A program made the position numbers and the translations under genes. Of a DNA stretch of 64,000 nt, positions 18,059 through 28,211 are shown one piece after another (within the stretch, counting starts at the first letter, position 1; the number at the start of each line of letters is the position of its first letter). The DNA comes from Micropruina glycogenica (GTDB lineage Bacteria > Actinomycetota > Actinomycetes > Propionibacteriales > Propionibacteriaceae): positions 2,666,001 through 2,730,000 of the forward strand of contig NZ_LT985188.1 in assembly GCF_900289045.1 (NCBI RefSeq), in the 5' to 3' direction. The notes below the pieces were generated by a model, which had not been told where the DNA came from, searched no databases, and saw only the letters and a list, made by a program, of their open reading frames with translations.

Positions 18059-21000
18059 TTGTAGCCTCCGTCACTCAATCCTGCGAAGATCTCAAAGACG
18101 TTGGAGCAACCAGCATCGATTCCGAGGCGCTCATCCCTCTTGCTACCGGAGATCTCTGCGGCTGTGTAAAGGAATGCAAAAGAAGCCCCGAAGATTTCCC
18201 ATTGCTGTCGGTGGCGATCTTCATGTCTCATGAGTTTTTCGTATTCAGTGGTTCCTAGAATCTTTCGATAGTCCGCATTGGTCCAGAAAGTGTTGCCTAA
18301 AGTTGCTCCTCCGCTTCTTTGGTTATCGTTTAGCCACCAGGCTCCCCCTATGCATACGTTCATCGAGCCCTCCCTTGTGCATGTACCACCAGCCGTTTGC
18401 GCGACCAGCTTCGTTACCTCACCGATGAAGTTCGATTGATCGAACGGTAAGACAGGGACCCTAGGAACGGGTGGAGGCGTCTTCTTCCGCGGCTCCGGCT
18501 TGGTCGAAGACTTGCGCGAGACATAGGGGTTCTTTCCACGGAAGGCAGCCTTTGGTCGTGCCAGGTATCCCCATCGCTTGTAGCGTTTGGGGGTTCTGGC
18601 TGGCCATTTGCCGCTGAGTCTCTTGACTTCGCGCGCGTGGACGGCTGGGTCGAATCGGCGTCGGTCCCAGTCGCAGCTGTCGATGCAGGCGAGTTCGCCG
18701 GTGGGGTCGCTCAATGTGACTGGGGTGTTTTGGCTGTAAGTGTAGGGGTTCCATTGAAGCGGGTCGGTCGTGTTTTGGACGGGGTCGACGGTGGTGAAGC
18801 GTTGGAGCTGCGGGTCGTAGTCGCGGGCTCCGATGTGGATGAGTCCGGTGGTGTCGTTGCTGCCGCCGACGAACCCGCGTTTGCCAGTCCAGGTGGTGGG
18901 TGCGGTTCCGCGACTTGTTCCGTAGGGGTTTTGCCAGCTGGCTTGGACGTTGCTGTCGCTGTTGCGGATTTGGTGGTGGGGGGTGTTTTGGTGGTCGGTG
19001 ATGATGCTGACGAGTTTGTCGGGGGTGTTGCCGGTGCGGACGGCGACGGTGGTTCCTTGGTGGGTGTAGTAGCGGCTGGCTGTGGTGGCGCTGGTGGCGG
19101 TGTCGTAGGTGAGTTCGGTGCCGGCGACGGTGAGGGTCGTTTGGGTGCCTTCTTGGTTGATGATGCGGTTGCCGGTGGGGTCGTAGACCATGACGGCGTT
19201 GGTGGTGGCACCGGTGGCGACTTTGGTGAGTTTGCCTTCGTCGTCGTAGGTCAGGGTTTGAGTGGCGCCGGTTGGGCCGGGCCTGGTGAGGGTGTTTCCG
19301 GCGGCGTCGTAGGTGTAGGTGCGGGTGGCTGCTCCGGTGCCGGTGGTGACGGTTTGGGTGACGCTGTGTGGTCGTACGGCGGTGGCACTGTTGGCGGGGT
19401 AGGTGTAGGTGGTGGTGGCTGTCGTGGTGGCTGTTTTGTCGGTTCGGCTGCTGGTTTTGCCAATGGTGTCGGTGGTCCAGGTGGACCAGTAGGGCGCTGG
19501 CCCGTTGCCGAGGGTTGTTTGGGTGGGGGTGGTGGCGCAGGTGCCGGTGTCGGGGGTGGTCCAGGCTGCTTTGAGTTGTCGTTGGGTGTCGTAGCTGAAG
19601 CATTGGTTGTCGATGATGCCGCCGACGAGGCTGGATTTGATGTTGGTGATGTTTCCGGCGGGGTCGTAGGTGTAGTCGGCTTGGTCGATGAGTCCGGCTT
19701 GGACTTGGGTGACGCTGCGGATGGAGGTGAGTCGTCCGCTGGCCTGGTCGTGGTAGTACTGGGCGGCGATGATGTTGCCGGGGACGGATCCCATGTTGAT
19801 GCCGGCGAGGTCGTTGGTTTGGTAGTAGCCGGTGGCGACGACGTAGGTGGCGGCGCCGGTGAGCGAGTAGGGCGCTCCGTAGGTGTTGTAGCCGTGGGTG
19901 AGGGTTTCGGCGGCGACGGGTCCGGTGGCGGGTAGTCCGGTGGTGGCGGGTTGGCCGTCGGGGCCGAAGGTGTTGGTGATGGTGTAGTCGCCGGCGAGTT
20001 GGGTCGGGACCAGGTTGGTGATGGCGGGTAGGTGCAGGGTGGTGCTGGTGGCGCGTCCGGCGCTGTCGTAGCTGTCGATGCTGGTCTGGATGGCGACTGG
20101 TGTGCCTGTTGTCGGGTCTGTGACGTAGCGGGTGTTGCTGGCGGGGCGGCCTGTGGCGGGGTCGAAGGTGGCGGCGGTGAAGGTGCTGGTGCCGGCCAGG
20201 TTGGTGGTTTGGGTGACCCGGTCGAGGGCGTCGTAGGTGTAGGCGACGCCCAGGTTGCGGGCGTCTTTGACGGTGAGTGGCTGGTTGACGGCGTTGTAGG
20301 TGCTGGTGGTGGTGCCCTTGTCGGGGTCTTTGGCGGTGAGTTGGTTGCCTTGCAGGTCGTAGGTGTAGCTCCACTTGTTGCCCTTGGGGTCGGTCATTGT
20401 GGCGATGGCGCCGGCGGGGGTGTAGGTGTAGCTGGTGATCGAGTCGGCGGCCAGGTGCTGGGTGAGTTTGGTGGTGCGGCCCTGGATGTCGGTGGTGGTC
20501 GTGGTGGGGGTTCCGCCTGTGGGTGGGGTGACCTTGACGGTGTTGCCGCCGTAGACGGTGCTGGTTTGCCACAGCAGGGTGCTGCCGTCGTAGGTGGATT
20601 CGGTGAGTGGCCGGCCGGCGTAGTCGCGGACGGTGCGCACGTTGGGTTTCACATCGCCCCACACGTCGGCGGCGCGCAGGGTGGTGCCTGGGCTGACGTC
20701 GGCGATGTAGGAGTCGGTGAGCGCGACCAGGCCGCGGGAGTCGTAGAAGTTGTCGGCGACGATGATCCCGTTGCTGAGCGATTGGGTTTGGGTCTGGCGG
20801 GGCCGCAGCAGCGAGTCGAGTAGGTCGACGGAGGTGATGTAGCGCAGCCCGTTCATCGTTTGGGTGAGGGTGTTGGTGGTGATGGTGCTGACGCCGTTGA
20901 CGTTCATGGTGTAGCTGTACGTGGCGGAGGCGGATTCGGTGCGTGGCCGTCCGGGTAGCCAGGTGGCGGTGACCCGGCCGAACGCGTCCCGGTCGGCTTC

Positions 21001-24000
21001 GGAGATTTCACCGGCGGCGCTGATGCTCTTGATCTGTTGGTTGCGGCGCGGGTCGGTGAACACGGTGCCGGTCAGCGGAACTGCTGGTCCGGTGCCGTCG
21101 GGGTCGGGGCTGGTGACCTCGGTTTTGGTCGGTGCCTTGATGGTGGCGGGGGTGTAGGTGGTGGTGGTGGTGCGGCCGAGTGCGTCGGTGACGCTGACCG
21201 GGCGGCCGTGCTGGTCGAAGCTGGTGGTGGTTTCGGTGCGCCAGGTGCGGGTCGATGAGCCGGTGAGGACCTGGCTGCCGGTTTCGAAGCCGGGCCCGGT
21301 GACGCCGCCGCTGCTGGTGGCACCGTCGTAGAGGCTCTTTTCCCAGCTGATCACGCTCGCTGTGGCGAGTGTGGTGGAGCACACGTTCGGCATGACCGAT
21401 TCTTCGGCGACCAGGTCGATGGCGGTTGCGGTGCCGGTGGGGGTGGCGTAGGTGGTGCGGGTGCAGGTTTCGTCGCCGGTGACGGCGCTGTCGCCGCTGT
21501 CTTCGACCTGGGTCGGCTGTCCCCACGAGTCGCGGGCCTTCACCGTGGTGGTTCGGGTGCGGGAACCCGACGCCAGATACTGGGTGGTTTTGGTGGTCTT
21601 GATGTCGGTTTGGGCGACTTGGGTGAGTCCGTCGGTGGCGCCGCTCACGTTGGTACTGGCCGGGTCGTAGATGGTGCTCGAGTCGGCCGAGCCACCGACA
21701 CTCTTCAGGACGCGGCTTTCCCGTAGTTGTCCGGTGTAGCTGCCGGTGTCGTTGACCTTCGTGCCGGCACTGTCGGTGATGGTGTCGGTCTTGGTGGTGC
21801 TGCCCGACTCGGTCTTCCGGTCGCCGTACATGCCCCGGTACCACGTCTTCTCCGTCACCGACTGGGGCGCGCCCGATTTGCCGACGGCGGTGACCACTTT
21901 CTGGTAGCCGCGCCAACTGTTCCAGGTGCCTTTCGCTCCGGGTTCGAGGATGGTGTCGTCCCAATGCCAGGCGGCCGAGCCGACGTAGGTGTAGCTGGTG
22001 AGGCGGGTGGTGGACAGGTCCAGCCCGGTCAGGTTCGGCATGGCGGTGAAGTCGGTGGAGATGTCTTTCTCCTCGACCTGGGTGACGACGTACTTGCTGA
22101 ACCAGTTGACTGCCGGTGTGTCGCCCGGGGTGGCGCTGTAGTAGTTCGGGAAACAGCGGGTCGTGTTGGTGGCGGCACTGGCCGGCAGCGTGGTCGGGGT
22201 GCAGCCACCGTCGGAATAGGTGACGGTGGTGACCGCGCCGGCCTCGCTGAAGATGCGGGCCAGCCTGGGGCGCAGCATGCCGTAGGTGCCGGACGGTCCG
22301 TCGATCCGGTTGTGTTTGAACACCGGCTCGAGAGTGACGCTGGGCAGGGTGAGGGTGGCAGCCGTGGCAGGACCGGTATGCCCGGTTTGGGTGATGGTGG
22401 TGGGCCACAAGGTGGCGGCCGAGTTGGCGTCGCCGGAGTCGGGGAAGCCGGTGCCGATCGCCCAACTGTCGACCTTGTCGTAGCCGTTGTCGGCCTGGTG
22501 TTGCACCCAGGTGGTGATGTCGGTGAGCTTCTTGCGGGTGAAGAAGGTGGGGGCGTTCTTGATCGAGGGGCAGAACTCGTCGCTGCACACCGCGTCCATC
22601 GGCACATCGGGCCAGGCGGCCATCGTGGCGGTGGTGGGTGTTGCGGTGGCACAGTCGGCGCTGATTGCCGGGTCGCACCGTTCGGCCGTGCTGAACGTCA
22701 CCTTCGCGGCCGGATTGTTGGCTTCCTGGCCTTTGCGTTCGCCGTAGAAGATGCCGGTGAGGGTGGCGGCCCGGTCGTAGCTGGCCGGGGTCGCACCGGC
22801 GCGGTTGTAGCGGTTGGTTTCCTTGTCGTAGTAGAACGTCATGGTGTCGCCGGTGGTGGCCACGACATAGTCGAGGTTCCACCGGTACGGCTGGGTGGTG
22901 AACGACGACGCGAAAGCGCCTGCGGTGTAGCCGGGCTCGCCGCTGTGGTTGCCGGCGACCGGCACCTTCAGTACCGAGTTGGTGGCCGGAGCATCGGCGC
23001 CGTCGGCTTTGCCCTTGCCGAAGAAGTACTGGGTTCCGTCGGGGGTGGTGACCTTCCACGATTCGTTCCCGCCCGCGATCGTGCCGATCTTTTCGACCCT
23101 GGTGCCGTCGTCGTCCTGCAGCCGCCACGCTGTCGTGTTCCCGACCCTGATTAGGGCACCGCTATGTCCTTGCAGGCTGAGGACCGCGTTGTCGTACTTG
23201 GCGTTGTTCGTGCGCGCCGATTCGGTGTTCCAACACAGGTCCTCGTTGCCGGCGGGTTGGTTGCCGCCCGGCTTCGGGGTCGTCTCCAACCCGCAGGTGA
23301 CGAACTTGCGTTCGATGAAGCCGACCGGCAGGTCGAAGCCCTCACCCAGCCACGACGCCTGGTTGTTCGTTGTCGAGACCGCACCATCGGTGGCCCCGGA
23401 GCTGTACCCGATCGCCAAGTCCGGCGACAACGACCCGGCCACGTCGGGGGTCGCGATCGGGTAGCTCCAACTGAACGTGCCCGACGACCCGCCCGCTTCC
23501 CAGCTCGATGACGGCTTCAACGACGTCGCCCCGAAGCTGCCCTGATCACTCGACGCGCCAGCCGCCAACGCCATCACCGCAACACCGGACGAGTCAGTCG
23601 AAACCCGGCCCTTCACCGCCGAACCGTCAGTCTCTGCACCGGTAACCCGGCTGCCGGCCCGGCACGGTTGAGGCGTCGGATCGTTCAGGTCACACCCGGC
23701 CAGCTTCACCAGACGAAGCCGACCAGCGAAATCGCCACCCGCCAAACCCGAGATCTGCGAGGTGTCCACTGTGACATCGAGGGTGCTGTCTGGTTCTGCC
23801 GCGACCGTGAACACCATGCCTGACCCGATCATGGAATCGCTGCGGGCACGATCCAGAACCGACACCGTTACCTGACCCGGATCCTCTGCCTTCACTCGTG
23901 CCACCGAGATCGGGGTTCCGGTGGCACGGCCACGGCTACCGACCTTCGGTAGGGTCGCAACAGGCGCGTCCTTCACCGCGGTAGGCCACGTCACCTTCGA

Positions 24001-24222
24001 CGGCCGAACGTTCGTCACACCCTTGGTGGTGGCGCTGCCCGGCTTCACCTTCTTGGTCGCCGCAAACTTGAACTGCGGAGTGTCCGGAGCCTCCCACGGA
24101 TCCGCGACAGCGTCAGGGGCAACCGCCACCAAACAGGCGCCCACCATGCCGAGGCTGGCCAGGGCCGCCACGGACCGACCGAACACACCCACCGAGCGGG
24201 CGACGTGGTTGGAGCCGTTCAT
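18052..24222 (-). CDS. Secreted Rhs/YD-repeat polymorphic toxin with HExxH tip
   Basis: 2056 residues. A Sec signal peptide covers about residues 1-40 (ending VAPDAVADP). A large N-terminal region with a SpvB-like stretch (YPIATPDVAGSLSPDLAIGY) follows, then many YD repeats and the Rhs core end (GARDYDPQLQRFTTVDP...YTYSQNTPVTLSDPTGE). The last ~190 residues are the variable tip, with a basic Pro-rich linker and HEDRH at residues 2000-2004. This zinc-metallopeptidase-like HExxH motif is followed by FEIFAGLSDGGYNC. A peptidase-type toxin delivered from the Rhs shell is likely; the target is unknown. DNRLRE lies upstream and the lipoprotein downstream. Confidence 0.88.
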   Translation of the reverse strand: MNGSNHVARSVGVFGRSVAALASLGMVGACLVAVAPDAVADPWEAPDTPQFKFAATKKVKPGSATTKGVTNVRPSKVTWPTAVKDAPVATLPKVGSRGRATGTPISVARVKAEDPGQVTVSVLDRARSDSMIGSGMVFTVAAEPDSTLDVTVDTSQISGLAGGDFAGRLRLVKLAGCDLNDPTPQPCRAGSRVTGAETDGSAVKGRVSTDSSGVAVMALAAGASSDQGSFGATSLKPSSSWEAGGSSGTFSWSYPIATPDVAGSLSPDLAIGYSSGATDGAVSTTNNQASWLGEGFDLPVGFIERKFVTCGLETTPKPGGNQPAGNEDLCWNTESARTNNAKYDNAVLSLQGHSGALIRVGNTTAWRLQDDDGTRVEKIGTIAGGNESWKVTTPDGTQYFFGKGKADGADAPATNSVLKVPVAGNHSGEPGYTAGAFASSFTTQPYRWNLDYVVATTGDTMTFYYDKETNRYNRAGATPASYDRAATLTGIFYGERKGQEANNPAAKVTFSTAERCDPAISADCATATPTTATMAAWPDVPMDAVCSDEFCPSIKNAPTFFTRKKLTDITTWVQHQADNGYDKVDSWAIGTGFPDSGDANSAATLWPTTITQTGHTGPATAATLTLPSVTLEPVFKHNRIDGPSGTYGMLRPRLARIFSEAGAVTTVTYSDGGCTPTTLPASAATNTTRCFPNYYSATPGDTPAVNWFSKYVVTQVEEKDISTDFTAMPNLTGLDLSTTRLTSYTYVGSAAWHWDDTILEPGAKGTWNSWRGYQKVVTAVGKSGAPQSVTEKTWYRGMYGDRKTESGSTTKTDTITDSAGTKVNDTGSYTGQLRESRVLKSVGGSADSSTIYDPASTNVSGATDGLTQVAQTDIKTTKTTQYLASGSRTRTTTVKARDSWGQPTQVEDSGDSAVTGDETCTRTTYATPTGTATAIDLVAEESVMPNVCSTTLATASVISWEKSLYDGATSSGGVTGPGFETGSQVLTGSSTRTWRTETTTSFDQHGRPVSVTDALGRTTTTTYTPATIKAPTKTEVTSPDPDGTGPAVPLTGTVFTDPRRNQQIKSISAAGEISEADRDAFGRVTATWLPGRPRTESASATYSYTMNVNGVSTITTNTLTQTMNGLRYITSVDLLDSLLRPRQTQTQSLSNGIIVADNFYDSRGLVALTDSYIADVSPGTTLRAADVWGDVKPNVRTVRDYAGRPLTESTYDGSTLLWQTSTVYGGNTVKVTPPTGGTPTTTTTDIQGRTTKLTQHLAADSITSYTYTPAGAIATMTDPKGNKWSYTYDLQGNQLTAKDPDKGTTTSTYNAVNQPLTVKDARNLGVAYTYDALDRVTQTTNLAGTSTFTAATFDPATGRPASNTRYVTDPTTGTPVAIQTSIDSYDSAGRATSTTLHLPAITNLVPTQLAGDYTITNTFGPDGQPATTGLPATGPVAAETLTHGYNTYGAPYSLTGAATYVVATGYYQTNDLAGINMGSVPGNIIAAQYYHDQASGRLTSIRSVTQVQAGLIDQADYTYDPAGNITNIKSSLVGGIIDNQCFSYDTQRQLKAAWTTPDTGTCATTPTQTTLGNGPAPYWSTWTTDTIGKTSSRTDKTATTTATTTYTYPANSATAVRPHSVTQTVTTGTGAATRTYTYDAAGNTLTRPGPTGATQTLTYDDEGKLTKVATGATTNAVMVYDPTGNRIINQEGTQTTLTVAGTELTYDTATSATTASRYYTHQGTTVAVRTGNTPDKLVSIITDHQNTPHHQIRNSDSNVQASWQNPYGTSRGTAPTTWTGKRGFVGGSNDTTGLIHIGARDYDPQLQRFTTVDPVQNTTDPLQWNPYTYSQNTPVTLSDPTGELACIDSCDWDRRRFDPAVHAREVKRLSGKWPARTPKRYKRWGYLARPKAAFRGKNPYVSRKSSTKPEPRKKTPPPVPRVPVLPFDQSNFIGEVTKLVAQTAGGTCTREGSMNVCIGGAWWLNDNQRSGGATLGNTFWTNADYRKILGTTEYEKLMRHEDRHRQQWEIFGASFAFLYTAAEISGSKRDERLGIDAGCSNVFEIFAGLSDGGYNC

Positions 24223-24233
24223 GGTTCATCTCC

Positions 24234-26681
24234 TCAGATCAACGTGACAACGGCGTTAGCGGACCAGGGTCCGTCCAGGCCAGAGGGCGACACGGCCTTG
24301 ACTCTGATCGTCACGCTCGTCACACAGCCAGGCACGGTCACCTGTGCAGTCGAGGTGAGCGTTTCGCCGCTCCCGGTGGGGCCGTTGAAGCAGGTCGCTT
24401 CCCACACGTACTTCGCGACACTCGAGGCATTCGTCATGGTGATGGTGATTGGCATGGCCGACGCCGAAGGAGCTGCCAGGGTGGTTGCGCCTGGCCGGAT
24501 CTTGACGTCGAACGTCATCGACGACACCGCAGACGTGAGGTTGTTGGTCGACTTCTTCGTGGACACATCCAGCCGGTAGGAGTGGTTGTCGACCAGCTTC
24601 GACGCCTCAGGGATTTGGATATCCACGGTTGATCCGGGTGTGACCGGGCCGGAAGTGGCCTGCCAGACCACCGCTGATGTGGCCACATCGACCACGGTGA
24701 ACGAGGCCGTCAAGCATTGGGTAGTCTCTGGGCAGATTGGCTGAGCATCTTGTGGCCCTGTGGGCAATGCCACGGTTGCGTGAAGGTGAGGGGTGCCGGT
24801 GTCGACGCTTCCCGAGGAAAGCCAGGTGCCTCCCGCTAGTGCGACAGCAAGTTCAGTCGGTGCGGCACCCGGTGTTTGATCGGACCAGAACGAGAACGAC
24901 TTCGACGTTGTGGAACCGGTGAGGCTCTCCTCAGCCTCGACGATCACCGTGTAGGCGTTGCCGTCCTTGAGGCCAGACACTGGTGTCGGCAGTGACAAAG
25001 TCGAGGCCGTTGTCGACACCCACGCGGTTGGGAAACCACTCAACACAGCCCCACCAGGCCCCTTAACCGTCACCCGGCCCTTCAGGCACGACGCACCGCC
25101 GCAACTGATACCCGACCGCAGCGAAACACCCGCGTTCAACGTGAGTGACGAAGCAGTCGACACCCACGGCGGACCAGCTAACGAACCAGGAATCGTCAAC
25201 GTCGGATCGGCGACCGCTGGCAGATACTCCAAAGTCAGCGAGGGTCCGGGATCGTTGTCGTAGTGGCGCCACCCATTCTTGTCCGACTCATCGGAGGAAT
25301 AGATGCCGATCGTTGCGGTGGTGCGCGTGTTGTAGGAGGAGTTGTCACGCTCCGCCTTCATCATCGACGTGATCGTCCAGCTCTGCCACTGCGCAGGGCA
25401 GCCCTGGCTTTGGCTTCCAACTGCGAAATCGTCCGAGACGGGGCTGTGCACGTGCGAACCCGGCCCCGGCCAGGTCGTGTCGGCATTGATCGTGTTGTAC
25501 AGCTTGACCCGCACCGAAGGCCCGAAATCGTTGTCATTGCAGTCGTACTGCGGAGAGTGAAGCTGCCGATACTTGAACACCGCACTGGTGATCTGACTAC
25601 CAGCCTTCACCGCCTGCGCCCCGCCAGTGGTGAGTGGCCACCGAAACTGATAGAACATCCGCGCCTTGTAATAGCCGTAGTCCGGGTCGTACGTCCAGCC
25701 GTTATAACCGACCTTCCCATCCTTCGACATGTCGTTGACCTGACGGAAATCCTCCGAGACCCGCACCACATACGACCGCGTCATCGACGCCGAAGGATCG
25801 ATGATCACCGGATACACGGTTGACGGATCATCCAAGAACGACGCATCCGCTGTTGCGATCAACTTGCCAGGCACAGTCTGCAATCCGACCGTTCTCGAGC
25901 GAGCCTTTGCTCCTTCAACAACCCGATCTGCCCCAACCAACCCAGCAGACTGCCCCGACGAGTCCCACATCCGAGCCTGAGGCACGATCAGCCGCTCAGC
26001 ACCTGCACCATCAAGCAGCACACGCCCGCCATCCGCGGTCTGCTTCATCGACAACCCCGAACTCGCCGCTACGGAAAACTCGGCGGCACGGACCTTCGGG
26101 TTCTTGCCCGCAGCGGCCGTCTTGACCACCAAGTACGTCTCGGCGCCCTCGACATCAGCACGCACTACCAGGTCCACCCCGGGAAACACTTCCGCGTAGG
26201 TGGCGCTCGCCCCATCCACAGTCGGCGTCGGCAAGGCAGTGGGCCAACCAAACGTGACACTCGCCGACCCGTCACCCACGGACAGCAACGGCCCCGTGCC
26301 GCCACCCGAAACAGCGATCTGTGCAGCAACCGCCTCAGGACGCAGCACGCCATCAACACCCCGGGTCAACGTGGTGGACGGAGTGCGCCACCCAGACTTG
26401 CCATCAGGCACCCGCACCACCGATGCCGAAATGTCGGCAACCAGCCTGCCCGTTGACGGGTCGGCCGTCACCAACGTCCACTCGTCAGTCAACGCCGTCG
26501 CGACAACGGGCGTCCCGGATGCCCTCGCCTGCCTGATCGCCTCCGCCTCGTCGATGACTGCGCTGTCAACCCTGGGCGTGGGTGTTGGTGTCGGATCCGC
26601 CACGGCACTACTGGCATTGACGCAGCTAAACGTCAGCGCCAGACACGACACGGCAACAGCAACGCGAACATGAATGGACAT
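24234..26681 (-). CDS. Secreted DNRLRE-domain protein, Rhs partner
   Basis: 815 residues with a signal peptide (CLALTFSCVNASSAVADP). The first ~300 residues resemble the N-terminal beta region found before DNRLRE domains (VFPGVDLVVRADVEGAETYLVVK). The DNRLRE-like domain follows at about residues 300-480 (RMFYQFRWPL, KLYNTINADTTWPGPG), and Ig/fibronectin-like repeats fill the C-terminal part. Actinobacterial Rhs toxins often have such a gene immediately upstream, and only 11 nt separate the two here. It probably helps surface display or assembly of the Rhs protein; this is inferred from context. Confidence 0.8.
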   Translation of the reverse strand: MSIHVRVAVAVSCLALTFSCVNASSAVADPTPTPTPRVDSAVIDEAEAIRQARASGTPVVATALTDEWTLVTADPSTGRLVADISASVVRVPDGKSGWRTPSTTLTRGVDGVLRPEAVAAQIAVSGGGTGPLLSVGDGSASVTFGWPTALPTPTVDGASATYAEVFPGVDLVVRADVEGAETYLVVKTAAAGKNPKVRAAEFSVAASSGLSMKQTADGGRVLLDGAGAERLIVPQARMWDSSGQSAGLVGADRVVEGAKARSRTVGLQTVPGKLIATADASFLDDPSTVYPVIIDPSASMTRSYVVRVSEDFRQVNDMSKDGKVGYNGWTYDPDYGYYKARMFYQFRWPLTTGGAQAVKAGSQITSAVFKYRQLHSPQYDCNDNDFGPSVRVKLYNTINADTTWPGPGSHVHSPVSDDFAVGSQSQGCPAQWQSWTITSMMKAERDNSSYNTRTTATIGIYSSDESDKNGWRHYDNDPGPSLTLEYLPAVADPTLTIPGSLAGPPWVSTASSLTLNAGVSLRSGISCGGASCLKGRVTVKGPGGAVLSGFPTAWVSTTASTLSLPTPVSGLKDGNAYTVIVEAEESLTGSTTSKSFSFWSDQTPGAAPTELAVALAGGTWLSSGSVDTGTPHLHATVALPTGPQDAQPICPETTQCLTASFTVVDVATSAVVWQATSGPVTPGSTVDIQIPEASKLVDNHSYRLDVSTKKSTNNLTSAVSSMTFDVKIRPGATTLAAPSASAMPITITMTNASSVAKYVWEATCFNGPTGSGETLTSTAQVTVPGCVTSVTIRVKAVSPSGLDGPWSANAVVTLI

Positions 26682-26741
26682 GGCAAAGATCCCCCCGCAA
26701 ACCCCGATTGATAATGTGTTCCCTGGCGTTCTGATGGCTGG

Positions 26742-26921
26742 CTAGCAGCCGGGCCAGAACGGGAACAGGTCACACACGCCGTCGCTGACGGGCTGACTGG
26801 CCGAATGGCTACTGGGTACTGGCGCGACGATGACTGCGCCGGCAGTGGTGAACGCGATAGCGATCAATACCGATCGGATAACACGCGGAACCGTGAAGAC
26901 TTTCCCCCGAGAGCTATGCAT
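26742..26921 (-). CDS. Small secreted peptide, possible signal
   Basis: A 59-residue frame from ATG 26921. A basic N-terminus (HSSRGKVFTVPR) is followed by a hydrophobic segment (SVLIAIAFTTAGAVIVAPV) and a short exported tail ending SDGVCDLFPFWPGC, with two cysteines nine positions apart that could form a loop. No strong ribosome site is seen, and a longer upstream start is possible. It lies 60 nt before the DNRLRE gene on the same strand and divergent from the histidine kinase. A pheromone-like role is a hypothesis. Confidence 0.5.
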   Translation of the reverse strand: MHSSRGKVFTVPRVIRSVLIAIAFTTAGAVIVAPVPSSHSASQPVSDGVCDLFPFWPGC

Positions 26922-26974
26922 GGCGCAATGCTGTGGCCCGGCCAAGCCCGCGCGGAAGCGCACGCGGCAAGAAT

Positions 26975-27022
26975 TGTCCAGGTGGACAGGCGATTCGCCA
27001 CCGCCGACTGTCCAGGTGGACA
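26975..27022. promoter_or_regulatory. Two palindromic operators between the peptide gene and the kinase gene
   Basis: TGTCCAGGTGGACA occurs at 26975-26988 and again at 27009-27022, 34 bp apart centre to centre. Each is a near-palindrome (TGTCC-AGGT-GGACA). They lie between two divergent transcripts, the toxin cassette and the two-component system, and are the natural candidates for binding by the response regulator. Confidence 0.65.
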
Positions 27023-27089
27023 ACCCTCACCCTGCAGGACCCACCAACCAGCTACCGTGCGAACCATCGTGATGTAGGAAGGCGGGACG

Positions 27090-28211
27090 GTGCGGTTCCT
27101 CAATAGCAACTGGGTCGAAGCCGTGCTCGCCACAATGCTTGCCAGCCTCGCGATCATCCTGGATCTCCGCGGCGGACACGTCGTCACCGTCGCCCTCGAC
27201 ATCGCCGCCTGCGCAGCTGCCGCCGCCACAGCCAGATGGGCCCGGGCCGGGTCGGCCGCACTGGCACTCATACTCGCGGTCTACTTCGTCATCCCACGAG
27301 AATGGGTGACGATGGGCGAGTACGCACCCCTGATTCCCATCCTCGGCACCGGAATGAGGGGCAACAAGCAGCTCCGTGCCGTGATCAGCGCCGCATTCCT
27401 CACGATGCTCACCGCCCTTCAGTATCACGACTACCCAGAACGTGGCACGTTGTTCCTCTTCGCCGGCCTTGTCTGGGCCGCGCTCATCGCCGCCTGCTGG
27501 CTGATCGGCGACCTGTTCAGTGCGCTGCGCCGCAACCACGCGGCCACGCAACGCGCTGCTCTAACCGAGCAACGCCTGACCCTTGCTCGCGACCTGCACG
27601 ACACCATCGCCCGCAGTATCACCCGACTCTCCCTCACCGCCCGCCTCGCACGCGGCAGCGGCAATCCTGCCGACCTGGACGACGTCATCGACCACATTCA
27701 CGACCTCGGCAACGAACTACGTTGGGTGATGAGCGTGCTACACGACCCCAGCCAAACCCGACCAGCTGAGGCGACAGGAAGCCTGCAGAACACCATCGCC
27801 GCACTCCAGGCTGATCTCACCAAACACGGATTCCCCACCACCGTCACGGTTGAGGGCACCGGTCCCGACAGCATCCCCGAACCCATCCAGTACGCGCTCA
27901 ACGACGTGCTCGCAGAGGCAGCCGCCAACATCGAGCGTCACGCCGTGCCCGGCAAGCCCTGCGCGCTACTCGGCGTCATCGACACCGAGCGGGCAGAGTT
28001 TGTGATCATCAACGAACACGACCCCAGTAAGGAAACCAGCGGCACTCGAATGGGACTGGAAGGGATGCGACGCCGCCTCGCCCCCTATTCTGGTGGGATC
28101 GAAACGCGACGGGAGAATCCACGATGGACGCTGCACATCACGGTGCCCCTGCCGCCGGCAAGGTCCGGGTCATCATCATCGATGACGACCTCTACGTCCG
28201 AACCAGCCTAA
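27090..28211 (+). CDS. NarL-type membrane histidine kinase
   Basis: 373 residues. About five hydrophobic segments span residues 9-142. The HisKA_3 box is LARDLHDTIARS with the phosphorylatable His170, and the ATPase domain has DVLAEAAANIERHA (N box) and GMGLEGMRRRL-like glycine residues near the end. No extracellular sensor domain is visible, so the ligand is probably sensed in or near the membrane, as in peptide-sensing kinases. The GTG start has AGGAAGG upstream. The last 88 nt overlap the response-regulator gene, so the pair is coupled. Confidence 0.9.
   Translation: MRFLNSNWVEAVLATMLASLAIILDLRGGHVVTVALDIAACAAAAATARWARAGSAALALILAVYFVIPREWVTMGEYAPLIPILGTGMRGNKQLRAVISAAFLTMLTALQYHDYPERGTLFLFAGLVWAALIAACWLIGDLFSALRRNHAATQRAALTEQRLTLARDLHDTIARSITRLSLTARLARGSGNPADLDDVIDHIHDLGNELRWVMSVLHDPSQTRPAEATGSLQNTIAALQADLTKHGFPTTVTVEGTGPDSIPEPIQYALNDVLAEAAANIERHAVPGKPCALLGVIDTERAEFVIINEHDPSKETSGTRMGLEGMRRRLAPYSGGIETRRENPRWTLHITVPLPPARSGSSSSMTTSTSEPA

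Noticed and set aside
18637-19935. Long glycine/valine-rich frame on the plus strand across the Rhs gene.
   Set aside because: Shadow of the YD-repeat coding sequence on the other strand; repetitive composition mirrors it.
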